From Saprospiraceae bacterium UBA2329 (GTDB lineage Bacteria; Bacteroidota; Bacteroidia; Chitinophagales; Saprospiraceae): DNA of 19,660 nt. The stretch covers positions 56,388 to 76,047 of the forward strand of contig DDUV01000058.1 of NCBI GenBank assembly GCA_002344975.1, written 5' to 3'. How positions within the stretch are numbered: position 1 is the first letter of the stretch; every line of letters starts with the position of its first letter. Positions 1 through 7,393 of this stretch are shown in pieces. Under the pieces are notes generated by a model that was not told the DNA's origin, made no database searches, and saw only the letters and a program-made list of their open reading frames with translations. A program made the translations under genes and the position numbers.

Positions 1-60
1 TATTTTTTTATCGCCCCTAAGCGCAGATATGGACATATTTTCACCGCACGCGGCAGCCCC
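1..60. other. left-edge intergenic stretch
   Basis: This short stretch lies beyond the stop codon of the MFS gene. I see no gene, no clear terminator for the minus-strand transcript (it has A-runs rather than a U-tract in that direction) and no repeat unit. Confidence 0.4.
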
Positions 61-1518
61 TCAATGCCCGCTCGCCCCGCCGGCTTTTACCGACTGTGCC
101 TCATTTTTATCATCTTTCACCATGGTCCAGGCCAATGCCGAGATGCCCAGAGACACCGTGGCCACCAAAAAAATGATGCCTTTGTCGGCAGTCCGTTCGA
201 TCAACTGCCCGATGCCGAGACTGGCCACCAATTGCGGCAGCACCACCGACAAATTGAACAAACCCATGTACAACCCCATGCGCCCCTGATCTACTTTTTG
301 AGACATGATGGCAAAGGGCAGGCTCACCGTAGCCGCCCAGCCGATGCCCAATACGCCCATGAGCACATACACGGCCATGGGGCTGTGGCCCAGCAACCAC
401 ACGCCTGCATAAGCCGCCGCCATGGTGGCAATGCAAAGAAAATGCGTGCGCACTCGGCCTATTTTGCGCGTGAGCGGTTCCAGTACAAACGCAGGCAATA
501 CAGCAGCTACGGCATTGAAAATGAGGAAGGAAATGGATACCACCTGCCCCATTTTTAAATCGTCTAAGGCGGGCATGCGGTGTTGCACAAAGGCAAACAT
601 ATATACAAACATAGTCTGAATGCCCACCCAGGTGAAAGCGTGCGCGGCCAATACTTTTTGGAAGCCCATTTTACCGGTCACGGCTTTTGTTCGGCCTTCT
701 TCGCGTTGCGCGAGCGTGTATCCGATGAGGGCTATGGTGAGCGCGAGGCATATCAGTTCTACCCAGGGATGGCCGCCCTCAAAGCCGATAATCCGGGCAG
801 TGATGCCATAACTTGCATAAAGCAGGAAACCCCACAATGGCAGTAAGTTCATCAAAATATCGCCCAAGCCGGAGCGCCTTTCTTTTACGCCCTCCGAGGT
901 ATTCAGCACCCTGGGTTCTTCGATAAAAAACGGCGGCAGCACCGACATGAGCAACACCATGATCGCGCCTGCATAGATGAGCGTGTAATTATCCCAGATG
1001 GCGCTTATTAAATAGGCCGACATGCCGAATGTGCCCGAAATGGTTTGCATCCAGGTGTAGCCCTTGGTGCGCGGCTGGCCTTCGGGCGTCACATCGGCGA
1101 TGATGGTGCGGGTAGGATTGAAACCCACATTGATGGACAAATCCAGCGTAAGCGCCACAGCAATCGCCACTGCCAGAAGCCCTTCCACGCCCAGCGCCGA
1201 CGACACGATCTCGATATTGGGCAATGCCAGCAAACTCAATGCCGCCATCACCCCGCCGATGAGGATGAAGGGCCGGCGCCGGCCTCCCCAAAACCATACT
1301 TTATCGCTGACGATGCCGAAAATGACCTGGCCGAAAATGCCTGCAATGGGGCCGGCAGCCCACACCAAGCCCACCTCGTCAATTTTCAGGTTGTACTTGG
1401 TGGTCAGAATCCAGCTCAGCGCGGCAATTTGTACCGAAAGCGCAAAACCCATCGCAGAGGAGGGCAAGCTGAGGATGCCGTAAAACAGCGGCGAAAGACG
1501 TTTTTGAATATCGAGCAT
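61..1518 (-). CDS. MFS transporter, SLC45/sugar-porter type
   Basis: This 485-residue polytopic inner-membrane protein has about 12 predicted hydrophobic helices, the usual size for the major facilitator superfamily. The loop after helix 2 carries SDK followed by GRRRPF at residues 79-84. That motif is typical of the SLC45/sucrose-maltose symporter-like branch, in which GRRRP follows an acidic residue of the A-motif. I therefore infer proton- or cation-coupled sugar uptake, but the substrate cannot be read from sequence. The ATG at 1518 fits directly before the hydrophobic N-terminal region. The gene follows methylglyoxal synthase on the same strand across a gap largely filled by heptamer repeats, so co-transcription is possible. 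The C-terminus is hydrophilic (KDDKNEAQS). The family call is firm; the substrate is open. Confidence 0.87.
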   Translation of the reverse strand: MLDIQKRLSPLFYGILSLPSSAMGFALSVQIAALSWILTTKYNLKIDEVGLVWAAGPIAGIFGQVIFGIVSDKVWFWGGRRRPFILIGGVMAALSLLALPNIEIVSSALGVEGLLAVAIAVALTLDLSINVGFNPTRTIIADVTPEGQPRTKGYTWMQTISGTFGMSAYLISAIWDNYTLIYAGAIMVLLMSVLPPFFIEEPRVLNTSEGVKERRSGLGDILMNLLPLWGFLLYASYGITARIIGFEGGHPWVELICLALTIALIGYTLAQREEGRTKAVTGKMGFQKVLAAHAFTWVGIQTMFVYMFAFVQHRMPALDDLKMGQVVSISFLIFNAVAAVLPAFVLEPLTRKIGRVRTHFLCIATMAAAYAGVWLLGHSPMAVYVLMGVLGIGWAATVSLPFAIMSQKVDQGRMGLYMGLFNLSVVLPQLVASLGIGQLIERTADKGIIFLVATVSLGISALAWTMVKDDKNEAQSVKAGGASGH

Positions 1519-1530
1519 GACAGTTGTTTT

Positions 1531-1571
1531 AATTTCGGATTCAAAATTCCGGATTCAAGATTTCGGATTTT
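1531..1571. repeat. heptamer repeat, family A (TTCGGAT-type)
   Basis: Degenerate tandem 7-bp units of the form TTCGGAT alternating with TCAAAAT/TCAAGAT fill most of the gap between the MFS gene and methylglyoxal synthase. The same units recur at 13175-13291 and 19615-19660. Confidence 0.8.
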
Positions 1572-1578
1572 GCTGTTT

Positions 1579-1941
1579 TTACAAAGTTTGTACAAAACGT
1601 TGGGCGGCTGCGGGATTGGTTGCCAGCGGAATATTATACACATCGCACAGGCGCATGAGCATGCTCACGTCCACCTCGTGCGGGTGCTTGCCCAGCGGGT
1701 CCCGAAAAAAAATAACCATGTCCACCGAGCCTTCTGCAATGCGCGAAGCTATCTGCGCATCGCCGCCCATAGGTCCGCTGGCCATTTTGTTTACCTCTAA
1801 GCCGGCGCGTTCCAGATGAGAACCGGTGGTGCCGGTGGCGATGAGCGTGATGTTTTTACTTTTAAAAAGCTCCACATAATCCTTTACGAAGCCCACCATT
1901 TCAGCTTTTTTGCCGTCGTGAGCGATAAATGCGATGGTCAT
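1579..1941 (-). CDS. mgsA: methylglyoxal synthase
   Basis: This protein converts dihydroxyacetone phosphate to methylglyoxal plus phosphate, a cytosolic bypass that relieves sugar-phosphate stress. With the ATG at 1941 it has 120 residues. An in-frame TTG lies two codons upstream but is not needed. Family hallmarks are visible: AHDGKK at residues 7-12, TGTTG at 37-41, GPMGGD at 56-61 with the catalytic Asp61, RDPL with Asp81, then His88 and Asp91 of the phosphate/active-site region. The spacing of these last four residues matches the E. coli enzyme. It is shorter than the E. coli enzyme (about 150 residues) but has all core motifs. It stands first in a likely two-gene unit with the sugar-type transporter, which suits a role in carbohydrate overflow (inference). 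Confidence 0.93.
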   Translation of the reverse strand: MTIAFIAHDGKKAEMVGFVKDYVELFKSKNITLIATGTTGSHLERAGLEVNKMASGPMGGDAQIASRIAEGSVDMVIFFRDPLGKHPHEVDVSMLMRLCDVYNIPLATNPAAAQRFVQTL

Positions 1942-1978
1942 ATTCAACCCCTTTTGATTTTGACTGTTTGGGAAAGTG

Positions 1979-2023
1979 TTGTGTGTAGTTACACCTATTG
2001 TGCATAACTTCGCGCCAAATTTA
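1979..2023. promoter_or_regulatory. divergent promoter region of mgsA and the DUF2911 gene
   Basis: On the minus strand, TAAATTTG at 2023-2016 is an exact match to the Bacteroidota -7 box TAnnTTTG upstream of mgsA. No well-spaced TTG is evident for it. On the plus strand, TAACTTCG at 2005-2012 is a one-mismatch version, with TTG at 1979-1981 about 23 bp upstream, serving the DUF2911 gene. Both assignments are by pattern only. Confidence 0.45.
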
Positions 2024-2046
2024 GCATAATCAAAACCAAGTTTAAT

Positions 2047-2946
2047 ATGAAAAAACTCATTTTACCTGTTTTCGTCATGTTCATGACCGCCCTGAGCATC
2101 CACACGCTCGAAGCTCAGATTCGCACGCCGCAGCCCAGCCCTGCCGCCGAAGTGAAACAAACAGTGGGCCTCACCGAGGTCTCCATTGTGTATTCCCGCC
2201 CCAGCGCCAAAGGCCGCGTGGTGTTTGGCGATCTGGTGCCGATGGATCAAGTTTGGCGTACGGGCGCCAACTCGGCCACCAAAATCACGTTCAGCGAGAA
2301 CGTCAAACTCGGTGGTCAGGAAGTGAAAAAAGGCTCTTATGCCCTCCTCACTGTGCCCGGCAAAGACATGTGGAAGGTGATGTTGCACAATTACGAAAGC
2401 ACCAACTGGGGCAGCTATACAGACAAAGCAGCCGCAGTGGCATTTTCCGTAAAATCAGACAAAACCGCTGAATTCACGGAAACTTTCACCATTGCAGTCA
2501 ATGACGTGACCAGCAACTCTGCCAACATTGACATCCGCTGGGAGAACACCAAAGCCAGCCTCCCGCTCATGGTAGAATTCGATGCCGCCGTGATGGAAAA
2601 CATCAAGCGCGTCATGGCCGGCCCCTCTGCCGGCGATCTGGCTGCTGCCGCCAACTACTATCACGACAACGGCAAAGACCTCAACCAGGCTTTGGAATGG
2701 ATTCAGAAAGCCAACGCAAGCACGCCGCGCTACTGGACGCTGCGTCGCGAGGCCATGATTCTGGCCGATCTGGGCCGCTACGAAGAGGCTGTCAAAACTG
2801 CTGAAAAATCGCTGGCTTTGGCTTCCGAAGGCGGCGACGACGCTTATGTGAAAATGAACAAAAAATCTATTGAAGAGTGGACGCCGAAGATCAAGCCTGC
2901 TCAGCAGCCTGCCACGCAGCCTAAAGGCAAAAAAGGGAAAAGCTGA
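2047..2946 (+). CDS. DUF2911 domain protein with TPR-like C-terminus, exported
   Basis: This 299-residue protein has an N-terminal signal peptide of about 23 residues, with likely cleavage after LEA. The DUF2911 core spans roughly residues 30-170. Its typical features are VSIVYSRPSAKGR, VFGDLVP, VWRTGANSATKI, a short GSYALLTVPG strand pair and NWGSY. Residues around 190-275 look helical, with repeat-like segments resembling a single tetratricopeptide unit (RYWTLRREAMILADLGRYEEAVKTAEKSL split over two helices). The protein ends in a Lys-rich KGKKGKS tail. DUF2911 proteins are common exported proteins of unknown function in Bacteroidota; I assign none. The gene appears monocistronic, with its own promoter and a terminator just after the stop. 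Confidence 0.9.
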   Translation: MKKLILPVFVMFMTALSIHTLEAQIRTPQPSPAAEVKQTVGLTEVSIVYSRPSAKGRVVFGDLVPMDQVWRTGANSATKITFSENVKLGGQEVKKGSYALLTVPGKDMWKVMLHNYESTNWGSYTDKAAAVAFSVKSDKTAEFTETFTIAVNDVTSNSANIDIRWENTKASLPLMVEFDAAVMENIKRVMAGPSAGDLAAAANYYHDNGKDLNQALEWIQKANASTPRYWTLRREAMILADLGRYEEAVKTAEKSLALASEGGDDAYVKMNKKSIEEWTPKIKPAQQPATQPKGKKGKS

Positions 2947-2967
2947 TTTTTAGCTTTTGCCCTGGAA

Positions 2968-3004
2968 AGCCTCGAAAGTCATAAGATTTTCGGGGCTTTT
3001 TTTT
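2968..3004 (+). terminator. intrinsic terminator of the DUF2911 gene
   Basis: The arm AGCCTCGAAA (2968-2977) pairs with TTTCGGGGCT (2988-2997), with one G-T pair, around a loop of about 10 nt. A run of eight T follows. It starts about 20 bp after the stop codon. Confidence 0.85.
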
Positions 3005-3020
3005 GGGGCTTGCCAAAGCA

Positions 3021-3053
3021 ACGTTTGCGAAGCCTCACAGGATTCGTAAACGT
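3021..3053. repeat. palindromic element with 3-nt loop
   Basis: ACGTTTGCGAA (3021-3031) is mirrored by TTCGTAAACGT (3043-3053), and CCT/AGG continues the stem to a CAC loop. That gives about 13 of 15 pairs. There is no T-tract, and the upstream gene already has a terminator, so this is more likely a dispersed palindromic repeat or binding site than a second terminator. The rest of the gap up to 3225 is GC-rich, and I see no gene in it. Confidence 0.6.
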
Positions 3054-3225
3054 AGTACCGAGAATACCTTGAATTTGGCGTGCCGGCCCACTCATACCAT
3101 CAAAAGGGGCCGTCGGGCGCCTCGGTCGTCCTCCTATCGTCGTTCCTCCCTTCGGCCCCCTCACGCGCAGGCTTACACGGCAAAATCCAGAGTTGTTTTT
3201 CGGCAGGCAGCGTTGTATTCTGTTT

Positions 3226-3233
3226 TATATTTG
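3226..3233 (+). promoter_or_regulatory. -7 box of the RibD-like gene, possible leaderless mRNA
   Basis: TATATTTG matches TAnnTTTG exactly and ends only 4 bp before the ATG at 3238. A start site 5-8 bp downstream would fall at or beside the ATG, which suggests a leaderless or nearly leaderless transcript. No TTG sits at the ideal distance, so the promoter call is moderate. Confidence 0.5.
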
Positions 3234-3237
3234 CAGC

Positions 3238-3768
3238 ATGAGCAAAAAAGTAATTCTCTACATCGCCACCAGCTTAGACGGCTTCATTGCCCGCGAAAAC
3301 GGCTCGGTGGACTGGCTGCCCCAGAGCGGCGAAGATTTCGGATACGAAGCCTTTCTCTCTCAGATAGATACGGTGTTGATGGGACACAAAACCTACCGCC
3401 AAATCCTGAGCTTTGGAGTGGAATACCCCTACACAGGCAAACGCAACTACGTCTTCACCCGCGACAAAACCTTAGAACGGGACGAGCACGCAGAGTTTGT
3501 CCACAGCAACATCGTTCCTTTTGTCAAAGCGCTGAAAGTCTCCGGGTTTAAGAACATCTGGCTTGTCGGCGGCGGCGAACTGTTCTCCGAATTGCTGGCT
3601 GCCGGCGTGGTGGACGAACTGATTCTCTTCGTGTTTCCGCTGCTGCTGGGCGAGGGCATTCCACTGTTTCAAGGGCCCTTCCCTGAACAAGCACTTGAAC
3701 TGCTGCACGCGCACGCACACAAGGGAGGCGTTTTGGAACTGAGGTACGGAATCGGCAGTCACATGTAG
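3238..3768 (+). CDS. dihydrofolate reductase/RibD C-terminal family reductase
   Basis: This 176-residue cytosolic protein has the RibD C-terminal/DHFR-like fold. Visible motifs are ILYIATSLDGFIA (6-18), LMGHKTYRQI (47-56), the YVFTRDKT strand (71-78) and the nucleotide-binding WLVGGGELFSELL (108-120). These are followed by DELILFVFPLLLGEGIPLF, the characteristic family ending. It should reduce a pteridine- or pyrimidine-like substrate with NADPH, but many members are stand-alone and uncharacterised, and true folate reductase activity is not implied. The start was set at the ATG at 3238. An upstream in-frame extension would have to cross the -7 box and has no family similarity. It is probably a single-gene transcript, since heptamer repeats follow it. 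Confidence 0.9.
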   Translation: MSKKVILYIATSLDGFIARENGSVDWLPQSGEDFGYEAFLSQIDTVLMGHKTYRQILSFGVEYPYTGKRNYVFTRDKTLERDEHAEFVHSNIVPFVKALKVSGFKNIWLVGGGELFSELLAAGVVDELILFVFPLLLGEGIPLFQGPFPEQALELLHAHAHKGGVLELRYGIGSHM

Positions 3769-3776
3769 CGCGGTGG

Positions 3777-3917
3777 GAACCCGGAACCAGTAGGCGGTAG
3801 GCAGTGAGCGGTTCCAACGCAAAACCTTGAACGCAAAACCTTGAACCCGAAACCCACCTTCCCACGCCTGTGGCGTGGTACGGCGGATGCAACCCGAAAC
3901 CTTGAACCCGCCAACAT
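3777..3917. repeat. heptamer repeat, family B, with a GC-rich palindrome
   Basis: Degenerate 7-bp units (GTAGGCG-type, then AACCTTG/AACCCGA-type) run through this gap. They flank a perfect hairpin, CCACGCC-TGT-GGCGTGG, at 3862-3878. Related DNA is found at 5108-5233 and inside the TIR-TPR-SDR coding sequence at 8745-8963. Confidence 0.8.
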
Positions 3918-3955
3918 AACGCCGCCACGATTGTTAGACCAGAAAATCAACAGCT

Positions 3956-4162
3956 ATGCACTATCTGAGGCTTACTTCCGTCATCACTTTTTTGTTGATC
4001 ATGTTGGTCTTGATCCTGTTCATCTACCCCACTGCAACGGCATTTATGCTGGCCTCGGCGCTGACGCCGCTGCTCATCGGAGTGTTGGCCGTCAGGGTGT
4101 TGCGCGCACCGGTACAGGCTCCTGAGCGCAAGACCGACAGCGATTGGTACGATGTGCATTGA
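3956..4162 (+). CDS. small two-helix membrane protein, unknown function
   Basis: This 68-residue ORF begins with an ATG at 3956. It encodes two back-to-back hydrophobic segments (about residues 7-26 and 28-48) joined by a Pro-Thr turn (YPTATAF), then a basic/acidic hydrophilic tail ending DWYDVH. The layout is that of a small helical-hairpin inner-membrane protein with a cytosolic C-terminus. I recognise no family. Support is modest. The hydrophobic pattern is clean, and the ORF fits exactly between the repeat tract and the convergent DUF4340 gene, whose stop is only 6 bp away. No promoter motif was found. Confidence 0.5.
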   Translation: MHYLRLTSVITFLLIMLVLILFIYPTATAFMLASALTPLLIGVLAVRVLRAPVQAPERKTDSDWYDVH

Positions 4163-4168
4163 CCTGAT

Positions 4169-5104
4169 CTACTGCATTTTATAAAATCCCTCCACCGCCG
4201 GAAATATCTTCCCGTATAAGCCCGTGCTGTCGGAAGAAAAAAACGTCTTTGGGTTTTGTGATGAAACCAACACAAAGGGCGGCTTGCGGGCAGCATCGGA
4301 AAAACAGGTGATTTCAAAAACACCCGGTATATTCTTGCCTTTGATTACCAACCTCTTGTGCAGTTTGTCGTCTGCTTCCAACTCGTCGAAATCATCGGCA
4401 AAATCATCAGCAGAAATATTGCGAAAGGCATTCAGATACTCCTCTACCGCCATCGAATCCAACACAGTGCCTCCCAGCGTCCAGCCGTTGGCGCCGCGCT
4501 CAAAGGCCAGGGTTGTATCGGGGCTTTCCCAAAGGAAGGCGTTCATTTCCATTTCCCGTTTCATGCGCAAGAGCAGGCGGTTGCGGTAGCTGTTGAAAGT
4601 TTTGCCGATGTGCGACATCTGAAATCCGTCCACTACAAAAACGGCCTTTTCATCGCTGATTCTCAGAAATGTAATGGTGGACTGAGACGCGGCGTCCAAA
4701 TCCTCGTTGCCCAGAAGGAAATCTTGTGTCAGCGTTCCCCTTTCGTATAGTTTTACGCGGGTGGCATGAGCATCGTCCACGCCATACACCGTCCACAGGT
4801 CTTTGTCTTTGGCTACAACTTGTTGCGTTTCCACTTTCATCAGGGCGGCCAGCAATTGTCCTACCGGTTCCGCCTCGGCCGAGATATTGCGCCGGCCGTC
4901 GGTCAGAATCCATTTGCCGGATTCTTTGACGAGGCTGAATTCGGTTTCGCCCGGTGCATGGATGACTACCGAACTGACCGCGGAAGTGTCGGCTTCGATG
5001 AGTACCGACTCGAAGCTGCGCTCCCGTTTACCAAACTGTTTGCGCGAGAAATAGACCGCTACCAACAGCATGGCAAAAATGATGACTAAGTGTTTGTTTT
5101 TCAT
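4169..5104 (-). CDS. DUF4340 domain protein, membrane-anchored
   Basis: This protein has 311 residues from the ATG at 5104; the longer frame starts at a TTG inside a repeat and is not needed. A single N-terminal helix (about residues 5-19, LVIIFAMLLVAVYF) is followed by RKQFGKRERSF and a large extracytoplasmic beta-rich region. The pattern (VVIHAPGETEFSLVKESGKWILTDG early, then strands with FLRISDEKAVFVVDGF, SYRNRLLLRM and GWTLGG) fits DUF4340. Proteins of this family often neighbour gliding-type ABC transporter genes (GldF/GldG). No such genes are present here, so that role is not supported by context. It lies downstream of the M28 peptidase on the same strand but is separated by a hairpin-bearing repeat element. 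Confidence 0.78.
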   Translation of the reverse strand: MKNKHLVIIFAMLLVAVYFSRKQFGKRERSFESVLIEADTSAVSSVVIHAPGETEFSLVKESGKWILTDGRRNISAEAEPVGQLLAALMKVETQQVVAKDKDLWTVYGVDDAHATRVKLYERGTLTQDFLLGNEDLDAASQSTITFLRISDEKAVFVVDGFQMSHIGKTFNSYRNRLLLRMKREMEMNAFLWESPDTTLAFERGANGWTLGGTVLDSMAVEEYLNAFRNISADDFADDFDELEADDKLHKRLVIKGKNIPGVFEITCFSDAARKPPFVLVSSQNPKTFFSSDSTGLYGKIFPAVEGFYKMQ

Positions 5105-5107
5105 AGG

Positions 5108-5233
5108 TTTACTGTTCAAGGTTTCGGGTTTAAGGTTTCGGGTTCAGCATTTCGGGGGTAGTGAAGGGGTGACTTTGCAAGTTTCAGCCTCGCAGTCACC
5201 CCTTCACTAAGCCGGAGAACCCGGAACCCGGAA
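5108..5233. repeat. composite element: family B heptamer arms around a 16-bp stem hairpin
   Basis: The left arm (5108-5153, GGTTTCGGGTTTAAG-type units) and right arm (5211-5233, CCCGGAA-type units) are inverted relative to each other. Between them, TAGTGAAGGGGTGACT (5159-5174) is perfectly complementary to 5194-5209, with a 19-nt loop. There is no T-tract in either direction, so it is not a standard terminator. Confidence 0.75.
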
Positions 5234-6751
5234 CTATTTCTGATACAGTTTCATGCCGGCGCTTTCATATTTGTCGCCTTTTTTCCAGATGGGTTTGGCG
5301 GCATCGTCGGCGATGCGGCGTGCCAGCAAAGCAAAGCTCTGACAGTAGCGCAAGAGGTACGGCATGTCCACAGAGGCTGCTTCATCAGGAGCCTGGTGGT
5401 AGTATTTCATCAGCGTTTCGTCAAAGCCGGTGACGCCGGGGCTGATGCAGACGGCGGGCACGCCTTTGGCAGCAAAAGAAACGTTGTCGGAGCGGTCGAA
5501 AAGACCTTGTTCGGGCACAGGATTGGGGATGACACCCAGACCAAATGCAGCAGCCGCACTTTCGATGTGCTCGTCTGTTCCGGTGCGGCCATGACCGATG
5601 GCAGAAATTTTCGTCACCTCATTGTAGCCGGCGCCATCGGCATTGAGGTTGAAGATGGTTTGACGCAGCGGAATGAGCGGATGGTCGGCGTAGTAAAGGC
5701 TGCCGAGCAGACCCATTTCTTCGCCGTTGCAGGCCAGCAGGATGATGGAACGCTTGGTTTTTTGTTGTGCCAGGGTGCGGGCGGCGAGGAGCAGTGCCGA
5801 AGTGCCGAAAGCATTGTCGCGGGCGCCGTTGAAAATGCTGTCTGCTGCGGTGAAGGGAGAGCCTCCGTTTTTGCCGGTGCCTACATGATCGAAGTGGGCG
5901 CTGAGCAGGACATACTCGTCTTTGAGTACGGGGTCGGAGCCGGGAATGACGGCGATCACATTGGGTACCATTTTGCGAGTGACCGAAGCGCCGGAGCTGC
6001 TGAGCGTGATTTTTTGAGGGGCGCCTTTGACGATTTCCGCCAAAGCGTCGTTGCCTTTTTCTTTGAGCCAGCCGTAGGGGATGGTGGCTTTATCGGGCGA
6101 GTCGTCGCCGACGCGGGTGGAGGACTTGCCGAAGTACTGGAGCGCGAACTGCCAGGGGAAGCCGAGGCGATACAGTTCGATGATGGCTACTGCGCCGCGC
6201 TCCTGAGCCAGGCGGCGCTTGTCGCGGATGCTGTTGAAAGCGGCCATCGGGCTGGAATCATCGGGCAGGCCGGAGATGACAAAAACGACTTTGCCTTTGA
6301 CGTCGAGGCCCTTGTAGTCGTCGTGGCCTGCGGAGGCGTCCACCCAGCCATGACCGGCAAAAACGGCAGTGGTTTTGGCATTGAGGGCATCGCCGGCCAT
6401 CATGAGATAGTCTTTGCGGTGCTCGTAGGCGGTTTTGCCGATTTTGAGGGCGGAGGCCGAGGGCGGCGTCACGGTTTCGAGAGGGAAGTGCTGGAAGTAG
6501 CCGTCGGCGCCGGGCAGGGGTTGCGCGCCGAAGGCTCGGAAGTTTTCGGCGATGTAGCGGGCGGCAATGAAGTTGCCGGGTTCGCCGGTGCGGCGGCCCT
6601 GAAGCTCATCGGAGGCTAAGAAGCGGAGATGGGATTCCACTTCGTATTGCGGCGCCGTGTGTTCGGGTGATTGGGCGAGCGCTAAGCTGCTCAATGTCAG
6701 GAGAAAAGAAAAGATAGTGAATCGCATGTTGAATCGTTTTGATGGTTTCAT
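5234..6751 (-). CDS. M28 family zinc peptidase, secreted
   Basis: This 505-residue protein starts from the ATG at 6751. The frame also opens at a TTG two codons earlier, and another ATG at 6727 would leave a shorter signal peptide. The N-terminal signal sequence ends about LALA-QS. The middle holds a PA-type insert region (about residues 130-200), and the C-terminal half is the M28 catalytic domain. Predicted di-zinc ligands and catalytic residues are present: SAHFDHVG, GARDNAFGTSALL, NGEEMG, NLNADG, and a late His in YYHQAPDE. It is expected to be a periplasmic or secreted aminopeptidase/carboxypeptidase-like enzyme. Nine base pairs separate it from the upstream cyclase gene, so translation is probably coupled. 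Substrate preference is unknown. Confidence 0.92.
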   Translation of the reverse strand: MKPSKRFNMRFTIFSFLLTLSSLALAQSPEHTAPQYEVESHLRFLASDELQGRRTGEPGNFIAARYIAENFRAFGAQPLPGADGYFQHFPLETVTPPSASALKIGKTAYEHRKDYLMMAGDALNAKTTAVFAGHGWVDASAGHDDYKGLDVKGKVVFVISGLPDDSSPMAAFNSIRDKRRLAQERGAVAIIELYRLGFPWQFALQYFGKSSTRVGDDSPDKATIPYGWLKEKGNDALAEIVKGAPQKITLSSSGASVTRKMVPNVIAVIPGSDPVLKDEYVLLSAHFDHVGTGKNGGSPFTAADSIFNGARDNAFGTSALLLAARTLAQQKTKRSIILLACNGEEMGLLGSLYYADHPLIPLRQTIFNLNADGAGYNEVTKISAIGHGRTGTDEHIESAAAAFGLGVIPNPVPEQGLFDRSDNVSFAAKGVPAVCISPGVTGFDETLMKYYHQAPDEAASVDMPYLLRYCQSFALLARRIADDAAKPIWKKGDKYESAGMKLYQK

Positions 6752-6760
6752 ATTCAAAGT

Positions 6761-7393
6761 TCATCTTCTTAAAACAGCGCGCACGGGTACGGCTTCGAGG
6801 CCCCAAACGCGGAGCGGCAGGCAGAGTAGCTCGTAAGGGCCGGGAGCGACGTGGTGCAGGTGGAGGCTTTCGAGGATGACGACTTTGTGTTGCAGCAGTA
6901 CGATGTGCGTGTCGAAAGGGTCGTCGTACATTTGGATGGAATGGTAGTCAATGCCGACGAGGAACATGTCCCTTTCTGCGATCCACTGTGCTGCATCGAG
7001 GCTGAGGGCGCAGAAATCGGGGCGGAAAGGCCGGCGGAAATCTTGCCACAGCGCGGAATTGTCGGTTTTGAGGAGAAGGCGGCGCGTGTCGTCGGGAATG
7101 TGTGCGGCTTCGAGGTCGGCGGCGGTGATGCGTTGCAGGCCGGTGAAATCGGCCACTAAGCAGGGGCCGATGAGTTGTGTGAGCGGAATGTCGTCGGTGG
7201 TATCGGCGCCGGGAATGAAGTGCAGCGGCGCGTCAATATGGGTGCCGGAGTGCGCGTCGAGGTCGAGGCGACTGACGTTGGCCACATCGCCGGCGGCGAG
7301 GCTCATGTCCTGTGTGATGCGCAGGGCGGGCGTTTCGGGCCAGAGGGGCAGGCCCGGATGGAGCGGCACGGAGATGTCAATCAGTTCATTCAT
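6761..7393 (-). CDS. cyclase/kynurenine formamidase-like metal hydrolase
   Basis: This 210-residue protein of the cyclase superfamily (KynB-like) opens with DISVPLHPGLPLWP. It carries the metal-binding signature HSGTHIDAPLHF at residues 48-59 (His48, His52, Asp54), DTHIVLLQHK with His163, and Glu175 in the VVILESL segment. These are the positions expected for metal ligands and the general base. Members hydrolyse N-formylkynurenine or related amide/lactone bonds. No other tryptophan-catabolism gene is in the window, so the substrate is left open. The start overlaps the end of the TIR-TPR-SDR gene by 8 bp (ATG at 7393, upstream TGA at 7388-7386), a strong sign of co-translation. The end is 9 bp before the M28 peptidase ATG. 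Confidence 0.9.
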   Translation of the reverse strand: MNELIDISVPLHPGLPLWPETPALRITQDMSLAAGDVANVSRLDLDAHSGTHIDAPLHFIPGADTTDDIPLTQLIGPCLVADFTGLQRITAADLEAAHIPDDTRRLLLKTDNSALWQDFRRPFRPDFCALSLDAAQWIAERDMFLVGIDYHSIQMYDDPFDTHIVLLQHKVVILESLHLHHVAPGPYELLCLPLRVWGLEAVPVRAVLRR

